Shown here piece after piece: positions 33,400 to 41,595 of a stretch of DNA of 64,000 bases. The stretch lies in assembly GCF_001750685.1 (NCBI RefSeq), contig NZ_CP017269.1, forward strand, positions 1,777,416 to 1,841,415, read 5' to 3'. The notes beneath the pieces are model-generated. The model had not been told where the DNA came from. It saw only the letters and a program-made list of their open reading frames with translations, and ran no database searches. The translations under genes and the position numbers were made by a program. Position 1 is the stretch's first letter. Each line of letters begins with the position of its first letter. The stretch comes from Geosporobacter ferrireducens. Its GTDB lineage: Bacteria; Bacillota; Clostridia; Peptostreptococcales; Thermotaleaceae.

Positions 33400-34401
33400 T
33401 TGTTCTCATTATTAGGTAAACTCAATGCTCTAGCAATACTTATCATTTTAAGCATCCTAATAATCTTTTTTATGGCTTTATTTGGATCGATCGTCATTCG
33501 AAAAAAATATATTGCCATGGGGAATGACGTAAGCAATACAGGAAATAGAGCAAGAGGCGTATTTGAACACAATATCTTCAACGCCATTATTGAAGATTAT
33601 AACACTGCCATGCATGGCAGTTTTCGCGACATCAATACCCAAGCTATTATCGAAAGAAACTTTAATAGTGAATTTAAACAACTAAATCTTGGGGAGCGAT
33701 TTATTAAAAATGCCGTTTCTTTAATGATCATATTAGGCCTTCTAGGTACCTTTTATGGATTAACTTTGTCTATCGGTAAATTGGTAGAGTTGCTCTCTTC
33801 TAGTGGAAGTTCAGAAGTATTGGGAAGCATGGATACAATCGTTGCAGGGTTGATTGATTCTGTAAAAGGGATGTCTGTGGCTTTTATTACTTCTCTATTC
33901 GGTATCGCGTGCTCTGTCCTGCTGACTATTTTAAATATTCTTTTTAATGTGGAGGAAGCTAGAGAAGCCGTTATGGTACAGATAGAAGAATATCTGGATA
34001 ATAACGTGGCCTTTGTCCTCACCAAAAAGGAAAAAGAACAAGATTATGAAAGACAAAAAAATGTCTGGAAAGATTCCTTTGAATCTATAGGCAGTACGTT
34101 GGAAAAAAATCTGCAATATGTTGCAGAGACCATGGGCAATCAGTTTGTGGCAGCAGCCCATAGTATGACAACAACATCGAATCAATTATCTAAGAGCATC
34201 GAACAATTTGACCAGTCCGTACAAAAATTCAATGAAAATACAAGAGATTTTTCAGAGTTTAATCACCACCTCCGAACCAATATTGATCGAATGAACGTAG
34301 GCTTTGCTGATTTGACTGAAAGCCTTAATCATCATAAGGCAAGTATAAGGGAGATTAATGAAAGAATAGATGCGTTAACCTTTAGCAGAAAAAAAGAATA
34401 G
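33400..34401 (+). CDS. MotA/TolQ/ExbB-family proton channel (ZorA-like)
   Basis: A 333-residue stator protein. Three membrane segments are predicted: about 8-30, 107-132 (VSLMIILGLLGTFYGLTLSI) and 150-182 (SVAFITSLFGIACSVLLTIL). A cytoplasmic C-terminal coiled-coil region of about 145 residues follows. This layout resembles ZorA, whose tail is much longer, and also TolQ/ExbB. It should form a proton-driven pentamer around a dimer of the next gene's product. The start is TTG 33400 with AAAGGGGG 8 bases upstream. No flagellar, Tol or Zorya effector gene is adjacent. Confidence 0.85.
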   Translation: MFSLLGKLNALAILIILSILIIFFMALFGSIVIRKKYIAMGNDVSNTGNRARGVFEHNIFNAIIEDYNTAMHGSFRDINTQAIIERNFNSEFKQLNLGERFIKNAVSLMIILGLLGTFYGLTLSIGKLVELLSSSGSSEVLGSMDTIVAGLIDSVKGMSVAFITSLFGIACSVLLTILNILFNVEEAREAVMVQIEEYLDNNVAFVLTKKEKEQDYERQKNVWKDSFESIGSTLEKNLQYVAETMGNQFVAAAHSMTTTSNQLSKSIEQFDQSVQKFNENTRDFSEFNHHLRTNIDRMNVGFADLTESLNHHKASIREINERIDALTFSRKKE

Positions 34402-34416
34402 CAAGGAGGCCTCTAC

Positions 34417-35376
34417 ATGAAAATCAGGAAAAGAAACTTCAAGAGAAGTAATGATGAACAGAATTTTTGGCCTTCCTTTACAGATATGATTTCTACCATT
34501 GCCTTAATCCTATTTATTCTAATGCTTCTCGCTTATATACAAAACATTATTTCCGGAAAGAACTTAGAATTTGCAAAGAAGGAATTAATGGATACCCAAT
34601 TGCAGCTTGAATCTTCTAACGCTGAAATCAGCCAAGCTGATAAAAAACTGAGACTCTTAAAAGATCAGTTGGAAGAAGTTATGGCTGAGGTTGAAGCGGG
34701 ACAAATTGCATTGACTTTATCCGAAGAACAAATAAGGGAGCAGCAGGAAATCATAGCAGAAAGCAACCGGGAATTAGGTGAAGTAAGAGCCAAGTTAAAA
34801 GGCATTGCAGTCCTTCGCTTGGATGTATTGAAAAAGGTAAAAGCTTCTATTGAGGAAGAGTTGGGTGCAACCAATCGTGCAGGCCAAGAATTAGTCAGTA
34901 TAGCTGACAATGGTAATATTATAATTAATGAAGGCCTCGTTTTTGAATACAATTCCTATGCGATTAAAGCAGAGGGAAAGGAACTTTTGAAAAAGTTATC
35001 TGAAGCCTTTGAAAAGGTTCTGGATGATTCTGATATCCGGGCAAATATAGATGCCATTAGTATTCAAGGTCATACGGATGATATTGGGTCGGCAGAATAT
35101 AACCGGGACCTATCCTCCAAAAGGGCATCTACTGTGGTCAATTATTTAATGTCAAGCAATCCTACGATAGAAAAGAAGTATGGTTTCTATTTTGTTGCCA
35201 GCGGCTATTCAAAATTTCGGCCTATTGCCAGTGGTACATCTGAAAGAGCACGGGCCCAAAATAGAAGAATTGAAATATCTTTGATATTAAAAGATTCTAA
35301 TGTTCAGAATGTCATAGAAGAGTATATGCAGGAATCCTCTACCATTCTGCAATATAACGTGCCTTCAGTTCCTTAA
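34417..35376 (+). CDS. OmpA/MotB-family protein with single membrane anchor (ZorB-like)
   Basis: A 319-residue partner of the channel gene, 15 bases downstream. The short cytoplasmic N-terminus is followed by FWPSFTDMISTIALILFI, with an Asp at the start of the membrane helix as in the MotB/ZorB proton site. An extracytoplasmic coiled coil comes next (about 50-140), then an OmpA-like peptidoglycan-binding domain (about 170-305) with SIQGHTDDIGSAEYNRDLSS and NRRIEISLI. The ribosome site is AAGGAGG. Together the pair would be a cell-wall-anchored proton motor. A terminator follows 27 bases after the stop. Confidence 0.87.
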   Translation: MKIRKRNFKRSNDEQNFWPSFTDMISTIALILFILMLLAYIQNIISGKNLEFAKKELMDTQLQLESSNAEISQADKKLRLLKDQLEEVMAEVEAGQIALTLSEEQIREQQEIIAESNRELGEVRAKLKGIAVLRLDVLKKVKASIEEELGATNRAGQELVSIADNGNIIINEGLVFEYNSYAIKAEGKELLKKLSEAFEKVLDDSDIRANIDAISIQGHTDDIGSAEYNRDLSSKRASTVVNYLMSSNPTIEKKYGFYFVASGYSKFRPIASGTSERARAQNRRIEISLILKDSNVQNVIEEYMQESSTILQYNVPSVP

Positions 35377-35403
35377 ACGAAGCTTTGTCTTCTGATATAA
35401 AGT

Positions 35404-35441
35404 AAAGAGTCGAAGGGAATCACTCCTTTTGACTCTTTTTT
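35404..35441 (+). terminator. Terminator after the stator pair
   Basis: AAAGAGTC and GACTCTTT close a hairpin with internal G-U pairs, followed by a T-run. Confidence 0.8.
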
Positions 35442-35478
35442 ATATAAATTAGGAAAGTTCTACTTTTCTATTTATATA
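35441..35478. repeat. AT-rich inverted repeat
   Basis: TATATAAATTAGGAAAGT (35441-35458) and ACTTTTCTATTTATATA (35462-35478) form a long, slightly imperfect stem with a 3-base loop directly after the terminator and before the four-hairpin element. Confidence 0.5.
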
Positions 35479-35481
35479 AAA

Positions 35482-35610
35482 AAGAGGGGTTGTAGGGGAT
35501 GAAATCCCCTGCCGTACTAAGGAGGGTGCTCAGACTGCGATAGCAGTCGTCGAAGGGAACCTAGGGTTCCCTAGCGAAAGCGTCGTAGACGCTCTTTTTA
35601 TAGCCCTCTT
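35482..35610. ncRNA. Candidate structured RNA or palindromic element with four hairpins
   Basis: An outer stem AAGAGGG/CCCTCTT (35482-35488, 35604-35610) encloses four tight hairpins: AGGGGA/TCCCCT (35494-35510), GACTGC-GATA-GCAGTC (35533-35548), GGGAACC-TAG-GGTTCCC (35555-35571) and AGCGTC-GTA-GACGCT (35579-35593), the last followed by CTTTTTA. GC is far above the flanks. No reading frame or known RNA class was recognised. The rest of the gap to 35795 is AT-rich with nothing identifiable beyond the glycosyltransferase ribosome site AAGGGGAA. Confidence 0.5.
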
Positions 35611-35795
35611 ACTCTATCCACACAATGTGATAAGAAAAGCATTTTTCCATTATTTTCAAAATTATATATAAATTACACTATTAAGCCCACACACGTCCTA
35701 TGATATATTTATTTAAACGAGTAAATGAATCTGTTTAATATTATTATAGCGGAATATCTAACAAACTATCTTTTGCTACTAAGGGGAATGTCATA

Positions 35796-37148
35796 ATGAA
35801 TCCAAAAAAAATTTTTCGCTTACCTGTATCCTTCGTGCTAAAACCAACCAAACGATATATTCCTATCGCTCAGAAATTTGCCTTTAGTCATGTCATTGCC
35901 TTTATGTGGATGATTTTTTCTATCTATCTTTCTTTCCCTTGGGTGGAGGAGATTGGTGCATTTGTCACCTTACCCGCAGCTTTTTTCATTGTAGCAGGTA
36001 TTGCATATATACCCGGCTATTTAAATGCATTTATGGTTTTCAGCTTGCTGTTTGACAGACAACCCGCGATTAAAATACCCCAGCCTTCTGATCCTGTGAC
36101 AATACTGGTCGCTTGCTATAATGAAGAAATGAGCATCGAAAGTACGCTGGGCTATATTGCCATGCAAGATTATGAAGGAGAATTGAAAGTAATTGTTATT
36201 GACAACAATTCTACAGATAACACTTCTATCGTAGCAGAAGAATCTGGAAAAAAACTCGGTATCAATCTTACAGTTCTCCACGAGCCAAAACCCGGCAAAA
36301 ACAATGCACTGAATTCGGCACTAAATTATGTGGACACAGAGTTACTCATTACACTAGATGCAGATACTCTATTGCACAAGTCAGCAATCCGTTATATTGT
36401 AGGACGCTTGTTTAGTTCCCCTTCAGATGTATGTGCCGTTGCAGGTACTGTTCTAGTCCGCAACAGTCGGGGAAAATTTCTTGCCAGAGTGCAAGAATGG
36501 GATTATTTTTTAGGTATTGCCAGTATCAAAAGGCTTCAGGGAATGTTCCAAGGCACCTTAGTTGCCCAGGGAGCCTTCTCTTTATATCGAACAGAAGCTA
36601 TCAGAAAGATTAATGGATGGCCCGATGCTATTGGAGAAGATATTGTTCTTACATGGAATCTATTGTCAAACAACTGGAAGGTATATTTTGAACCTTTGGC
36701 CGTTGCATTTACCGATGTGCCTGAATCGTTGAATCATTTTTTTAGACAGCGCAGCCGATGGGCTAGAGGTATGGTCGAAGCGTTGAAAGTAGTAAAACCA
36801 TGGCATCAGCCATTGATTTATACAAAATATTTGACCAGTTCTAACCTTATCATGCCATACTTAGATATTGTCTATACCTTCTGTTGGATTCCCGGTCTGT
36901 TTTTAGCCTTTTTTGGATATTATTGGATTGTTGGTTTAACGACGCTCCTTGTACTCCCTTTGGCTATGATTGTGAATTATATTTTGTATCATTATCAGAA
37001 AAAAGTATTTAAAACTTTAGGTCTGAGAATTAGAAAGAATGCTTTTGGTTTTATTGCATATGTATTATTTTATCAAATGCTTATGAGTCCGATATCTGTA
37101 TGGGGTTATTTTCAAGAGATATTTAGGTCTAAGCGAATATGGAAATAA
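35796..37148 (+). CDS. Membrane glycosyltransferase family 2 (PgaC/BcsA-like)
   Basis: A 450-residue processive-type GT2 enzyme. Two N-terminal membrane segments (about 27-75) precede the catalytic domain (about 100-330), which has TILVACYNEE, LITLDADTLLH for the DXD-type site, IGEDIVLTW and the QRSRWARG (Q-x-x-R-W) motif of polymer synthases. C-terminal membrane segments follow. It likely makes or modifies a surface polysaccharide from a nucleotide sugar. The acceptor and sugar are not predictable. It is a single intact gene followed by a gene remnant with no separate start. Confidence 0.88.
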   Translation: MNPKKIFRLPVSFVLKPTKRYIPIAQKFAFSHVIAFMWMIFSIYLSFPWVEEIGAFVTLPAAFFIVAGIAYIPGYLNAFMVFSLLFDRQPAIKIPQPSDPVTILVACYNEEMSIESTLGYIAMQDYEGELKVIVIDNNSTDNTSIVAEESGKKLGINLTVLHEPKPGKNNALNSALNYVDTELLITLDADTLLHKSAIRYIVGRLFSSPSDVCAVAGTVLVRNSRGKFLARVQEWDYFLGIASIKRLQGMFQGTLVAQGAFSLYRTEAIRKINGWPDAIGEDIVLTWNLLSNNWKVYFEPLAVAFTDVPESLNHFFRQRSRWARGMVEALKVVKPWHQPLIYTKYLTSSNLIMPYLDIVYTFCWIPGLFLAFFGYYWIVGLTTLLVLPLAMIVNYILYHYQKKVFKTLGLRIRKNAFGFIAYVLFYQMLMSPISVWGYFQEIFRSKRIWK

Positions 37149-37172
37149 ATTGTAGATTATTTTCATTGCTAA

Positions 37173-37415
37173 ACTTACGAACGCCGCATAATCAAAGAGA
37201 CACTGGTTATCTATCATGATCCCTATGTTGAAAATATGTATTCTGCTATAAAAGGACTCCTTGAAGCTATCGCCGATGATGCTCAGATCCATGGCGCAGG
37301 AATCTTTTGGTGGCCTAGTTTTATTGGACATTATCCATTTCTTTATTCTGAGACTTATTACCTTGTAGATCAGGATCATTGGATGAAGGATTGGGTAAAT
37401 GTTAAACCACCTTAA
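37173..37415 (+). pseudogene. C-terminal remnant of an unidentified protein
   Basis: An uninterrupted frame of 80 codons with no usable start, running from just after an in-frame stop to TAA at 37413. The translation is protein-like, with KETLVIYHDPYVENMY, HGAGIFWWPSFIGHYP and YYLVDQDHWMKDW segments; the aromatic pattern recalls a glycoside hydrolase C-terminus, but I cannot name the family. The first ATG (37236) has no ribosome site. It probably is the 3' end of a lost gene. The remaining gap to 37491 shows nothing else. Confidence 0.55.
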
Positions 37416-37491
37416 AACAATAAAGCTAAAAATCGCACAACTTAGACTATGTGACTAAAGTTTCAAGAACTAACAATCGCTTAGTAGTGCC

Positions 37492-39027
37492 TTAATCATA
37501 TATATCAGAGAACTCAATATGAATTTTTTCAATATATTGATGCTCTGCTGCTAAATTATATGCTTTAACTTCCTCCACATCTTGTTGGTAAACATCAGGA
37601 ATTTCGATAATAAACTCACTTCCTTTATTCGCTTCACTTATAACCGTTATCTTTCCATTATGCATCTCCACAAGAGATTTTACAATAGAAAGACCTATGC
37701 CGCTTCCTTCCCTGTTTCTGCTTATGGTCTTATCTACTTGTACAAATCTATCAAATATCGAATCCTTCATTTCTGGAGGAATTCCTATTCCTGTATCTTT
37801 TACCGATAAGGCTATGCAACCTTCTTTCTCTTCTATACTAACATGGATGCTTCCATATTCTGGGGTAAATTTCACTGCATTGGAGAGTAAATTTAGAATG
37901 ATTCTTTCAATTTTATCGGCATCACAGGCGATGATCTTTTCCTCAACATTGGTATCAAACACTAGATGAATGTTTCTATCTTCAATATATTTTGCTGCAG
38001 ACAGCGTTATATCCTCAGCAACGCTAACAATGTCAATATTTTGCAGATTAACCTGTAAATATCCGGCATCAATCTTTGTAATATCTATTAAATTTGCAAT
38101 AAGTCGTATTAATCTGTAGCAGTTTTGTTTCGTGATTCTCGTATACTGTATGACTTCTTTTTGATTCTCATGTGTTGTATCTTTTAAAACTAGATCCAGC
38201 ATTTGCTGCGCAGCGTAAATGACATTCAACGGTGTTCTAAGTTCATGTGATATATTGGCAAAAAATGCAGTTCTAATATTCTCCATTTCTATCGTTTCAT
38301 TAAGCTCTTTTGTTCGTTCTGCTAACATCTGCTCTGTAAGTTTGTAGATTTTATCTAATTCTTGGTTTTTGCTTTCTATTATTTTGCTGTTCATATAATT
38401 TCTGATATATGCAGAATAATTAATCTCTGATACAATTAGGGCTAAAATAAATAGCGGAAGAGAAAACAAGACATGTTGAAATACAACGCTAGGATTCTTG
38501 AAAATGAATAAAATACCTGTAATATAGATAGCGTAAGAGGAGCAAAAGGCAAACAGCCTATAGCTTTTGGAGAGAAGGATAAGTGATGCTATTGAGAACA
38601 TCGCTGTTACATATGCAAAAGGTCTTTGGTTTATGATCTCATTATTAATTGCTATAAATGCACATAAGATTAATACAGATGTATTCATCAGCACATGTAG
38701 TACTGTCAGGAGCTTGAAGTTTTCATTGGTGATTCTCCTATGCTTACGTGTCAGGAGCAAAAATACTATTGGAATAAAAATAAGTACGATATGTATATGA
38801 AAAGATCTTACTGAGATATAATAATCCAACTGTTCATGTCCCCTAGTGATAATATTTAATAATAGAATAATAGAAACGAATAGTATTAGAATACAAGAAA
38901 GTATCTTTTCCCGAAATATATTTGCCTGAAGAAGCTCATAGTCCAGTTCATCCTTGAAGTTCTCTAGCATCATGGGCTTTTCCTGAGCAACGCTATCTCT
39001 GTTGAATATGGGTATTGTCTTTATCAT
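37492..39027 (-). CDS. Orphan membrane sensor histidine kinase
   Basis: A 511-residue kinase with an N-terminal membrane region of about six to seven segments (about 35-215), a coiled coil, the HisKA domain with FFANISHELRTPLNVI (phospho-His near residue 265) and a HATPase domain with NLLSNAVKFT, VKDTGIGIP and GSGIGLSIVKSLVE. No response regulator gene is adjacent. In spore-forming Clostridia such orphans often feed Spo0A, which is a possibility only. The ribosome site is AAAGGTGA. The 39028-39382 gap holds the terminator of the CoA-transferase gene and otherwise AT-rich sequence. Confidence 0.9.
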   Translation of the reverse strand: MIKTIPIFNRDSVAQEKPMMLENFKDELDYELLQANIFREKILSCILILFVSIILLLNIITRGHEQLDYYISVRSFHIHIVLIFIPIVFLLLTRKHRRITNENFKLLTVLHVLMNTSVLILCAFIAINNEIINQRPFAYVTAMFSIASLILLSKSYRLFAFCSSYAIYITGILFIFKNPSVVFQHVLFSLPLFILALIVSEINYSAYIRNYMNSKIIESKNQELDKIYKLTEQMLAERTKELNETIEMENIRTAFFANISHELRTPLNVIYAAQQMLDLVLKDTTHENQKEVIQYTRITKQNCYRLIRLIANLIDITKIDAGYLQVNLQNIDIVSVAEDITLSAAKYIEDRNIHLVFDTNVEEKIIACDADKIERIILNLLSNAVKFTPEYGSIHVSIEEKEGCIALSVKDTGIGIPPEMKDSIFDRFVQVDKTISRNREGSGIGLSIVKSLVEMHNGKITVISEANKGSEFIIEIPDVYQQDVEEVKAYNLAAEHQYIEKIHIEFSDIYD

Positions 39028-39271
39028 ACTGTCACCTTTTATCTCAGATTTTTACATTGCTACAGCATCAAGTACTCCTAATATCATGAAATTAATACAA
39101 TATTTTCTATTTTATTCTTATTTTTCCTGCAAGTTTTTTTATCTTTTTTCAAATTATTCTTTATTTCTATCTTCCCATTGTAGTTTTCTGTCATATCCTA
39201 ATCATAAAGTATATAGTATTTTTATCTCAATGATTGCCTTTTTCATAAAGAACAAAAAATTTTTAAAAAAA

Positions 39272-39309
39272 GCCTTTCATCCCACGATTGAAATCGTAGG
39301 ATGAAAGGC
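39272..39309 (-). terminator. Terminator of the CoA-transferase gene
   Basis: Two-tier stem, GCCTTTCATCC with GGATGAAAGGC and inner ACGAT with ATCGT, running into seven T on the minus strand. Confidence 0.85.
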
Positions 39310-39382
39310 CAATTTACTGTAATACGTCAAAACACCTTCACGTTGCAGCTATTATAATTATAACAAACACGATTTAAGAGTA

Positions 39383-40573
39383 TTAAAAAATCTCTGCCTT
39401 TTTTAGTTCTTCTATTTCCTCTTTGTTCAGCCCTAATAAATCTTGTAAAATTTCTTCCGTATGCTGTCCTAAAACAGGGGCAGGCTTGCGAACACTGCCT
39501 TGCGTCTCACTCATTTTAATTGGTACACCAGCCATTTTTAAATGTCCTGCCACAGGATGGTCTACTTCTACAACCATTTCTCTTGCCAATACCTGCGGGT
39601 CTTCAAGAACCTTATCAATCGTATTGATCGGTCCATTTGGAACACCTGCCTTATCTAACAATTCCTGCCACTCTTTCGTAGTTTTTGTTTTGGTAATCGC
39701 CGTGATCAGTGGTGTCAATTCTTCAACATGCTTCGTTCTTTGCGGATTTGATTTAAATCGCTCATCCTGTACCCATTCTTCAGTTCCAAACAGCTCGCAT
39801 AACTTTATAAATAGAGCATCGTTCCCTGCTGCAATCATAATTTCGCCATCACTGGTTTCGAATGGCTCAAAAGGCGTAATAGAGGTATGACGATTTCCTG
39901 CAGGTTTTGGTACCTCACCGGTTACCACGTATCTGGCAATAGCATTTTCCAGAATGGCTACCTGGCAATCCAGCATCGCCACATCTACTTTTTGACCTTG
40001 ACCTGTATTATTTCGATGATTCAACGCTGCTAATATACCGATTGCGGTAAAGAGTCCAGCAGTGATATCTCCTACAGACGGCCCTACTCTTGTAGGCTTG
40101 CCGCCCTTAGGTCCTGTAATGCTCATAATTCCTCCCATAGCCTGTACGACTGCATCATAAGCTGCTCTTTTGCTATAGGGACCTGAATGTCCAAAACCAG
40201 AGGAAGCTGCATAAATAATTCCAGGGTTAATCTTCTTTAATTCTTCGTAACCAAGACCAAGCTTCTCCATCGTTCCTGGGCGATAGTTCTCCACAACCAC
40301 ATCCGCTTTCTTGACCATTTCCAAAAATAATTCCTTTGCCTTTGGCTTTTTCAAGTTTAAGGTAATACTTCTTTTATTTCTGTTTAAGCTCATAAAATAT
40401 GCACTTTCATTTGCAATATATGGGCCAAAAGCTCTTGAATCGTCACCTACTCCTGGTGCTTCAATTTTTATGACATCAGCACCCATATCTGCCATAACCA
40501 TTGTTGCGTAAGGTCCTGCCAATACTCTTGTTAAGTCTAGTACTTTAATTCCTTCCAATGCTTGTTTCATCAT
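39383..40573 (-). CDS. CaiB/BaiF family CoA-transferase
   Basis: A family III CoA-transferase of about 396 residues, which moves CoA between carboxylic acids in the cytoplasm through an Asp-bound acyl intermediate. Visible are VLDLTRVLAGPYATMVMAD at the N-terminus, VVENYRPGTMEKLGLGYEEL, and VAMLDCQVA with the likely nucleophilic Asp near residue 172. Three ATG codons lie in tandem; 40573 has the best spacing (5 bases) from AGGAG. It stands alone without a partner dehydratase or acyl-CoA dehydrogenase, and is probably regulated by the GntR gene 154 bases upstream. Confidence 0.88.
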   Translation of the reverse strand: MMKQALEGIKVLDLTRVLAGPYATMVMADMGADVIKIEAPGVGDDSRAFGPYIANESAYFMSLNRNKRSITLNLKKPKAKELFLEMVKKADVVVENYRPGTMEKLGLGYEELKKINPGIIYAASSGFGHSGPYSKRAAYDAVVQAMGGIMSITGPKGGKPTRVGPSVGDITAGLFTAIGILAALNHRNNTGQGQKVDVAMLDCQVAILENAIARYVVTGEVPKPAGNRHTSITPFEPFETSDGEIMIAAGNDALFIKLCELFGTEEWVQDERFKSNPQRTKHVEELTPLITAITKTKTTKEWQELLDKAGVPNGPINTIDKVLEDPQVLAREMVVEVDHPVAGHLKMAGVPIKMSETQGSVRKPAPVLGQHTEEILQDLLGLNKEEIEELKKAEIF

Positions 40574-40643
40574 CATCGCTCCTTTTCTTTCAAGTATTAT
40601 TATTTTGTTTTATATAAAAAAATAAACCCAGAAGTAATCAAAA

Positions 40644-40677
40644 TATCGTATATAAAAGAACTTTTTTATATATGATA
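40644..40677. promoter_or_regulatory. Inverted repeat, putative GntR operator before the CoA-transferase
   Basis: TATCGTATATAAAA (40644-40657) and TTTTATATATGATA (40664-40677) are inverted copies with one mismatch, 6 bases apart. A related copy lies upstream of the GntR gene at 41408-41421. Confidence 0.5.
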
Positions 40678-40727
40678 TTCTATATTTGATCAAATTCAAG
40701 AGAGATAATAATCTTCTTATTGTATCC

Positions 40728-41381
40728 TCATTGATGAATTTCTTTTTCATGGGCTTGAAAAAAGATCTCACATGCGCTTTCCTTATGTTGTCTTAATATC
40801 TGCTGCACTGCCTCGACATTTTTCTCTTTAAGCGCATTTAGCCATTCCTTATGCTCTTCTAAGGATGTTTGGGACCTACTTTCAGACTTTGTAAATAGGG
40901 TTCGGTAAAATTCTGATTTATTCCATAGGTTCATAATTAACTCATTTAGATATTTATAGGGGCTTGAACCATAGATTACTCCATGAAATTTCTTATTCAG
41001 CTCCGCATACTTTTTGCTGTCCTGTTCAGCAACAGCAGTTTCCATCTCTCGAATCAAAGTATCCAGCTTTTTTACTTCAACTTCACCAATATAGGGTGTT
41101 GCTAATTTAGCAGCCAATACCTCTAACTCGGTAAGAATCAGAAGAATCTCTCTGAGCTTGTTCCATTCCATAGATGCAACCTTGGCTCCAATATGCGGAA
41201 TCACCTCAACAAACTCATCCTGCTGCAGTCTTTTAATTGCTTCTCTTACAGGCATTGGACTTACATCAAACTCTGCTGCAAGTTCTGAAATAATGATTCT
41301 TTCCCCTGGTTTTAATGCACCGTCAATAATTTTGTCCTTCAACATTTGATAAACAATGTCGTTTTTTGTGTGAAATTCCAT
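40728..41381 (-). CDS. GntR-family (FCD) transcriptional regulator
   Basis: A 217-residue regulator: winged helix at about 5-70 (LKPGERIIISELAAEFDVSP, MPVREAIKRLQQDEFVEVIP) and an FCD domain (about 75-210). The start is ATG 41381 after AGGTGGAG; the frame is open to 41432 without a ribosome site. It precedes the CoA-transferase on the same strand. Similar inverted sequences upstream of both genes suggest it controls itself and the transferase, sensing a carboxylic acid or its CoA ester. Confidence 0.9.
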   Translation of the reverse strand: MEFHTKNDIVYQMLKDKIIDGALKPGERIIISELAAEFDVSPMPVREAIKRLQQDEFVEVIPHIGAKVASMEWNKLREILLILTELEVLAAKLATPYIGEVEVKKLDTLIREMETAVAEQDSKKYAELNKKFHGVIYGSSPYKYLNELIMNLWNKSEFYRTLFTKSESRSQTSLEEHKEWLNALKEKNVEAVQQILRQHKESACEIFFQAHEKEIHQ

Positions 41382-41407
41382 TTTCTCCACCTCTATACTT
41401 TGAATTG

Positions 41408-41421
41408 TATCATATATAATA
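41408..41421. promoter_or_regulatory. Putative GntR operator copy upstream of its own gene
   Basis: TATCATATATAATA matches the 40644-40677 half-sites at 12 or 13 of 14 positions. It is 27 bases upstream of the GntR start. Confidence 0.4.
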
Positions 41422-41595
41422 TCAAATATCAAATATTTTTGTATTTTTTTAGAATATTTTGCATTTCAATTATCCTAATAACATTTCTCTCATCTATATA
41501 TACTGTACTTATTTTTCTAATCACATACATCCCCTTGCAGTTCCTTTCAACTTTCCATATAATAATCCATAGAAAATAGAATGGAGCGTGTTGCA

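Noticed and set aside
33300..33587. Minus-strand 95-codon frame opposite the stator channel gene
   Set aside because: It mirrors the membrane-coding frame of the channel gene and has no independent support.
33400..35376. Complete Zorya defence system
   Set aside because: Only ZorA/ZorB-like genes are present; no zorC, zorD or zorE homologue lies within reach, and the channel tail is short.
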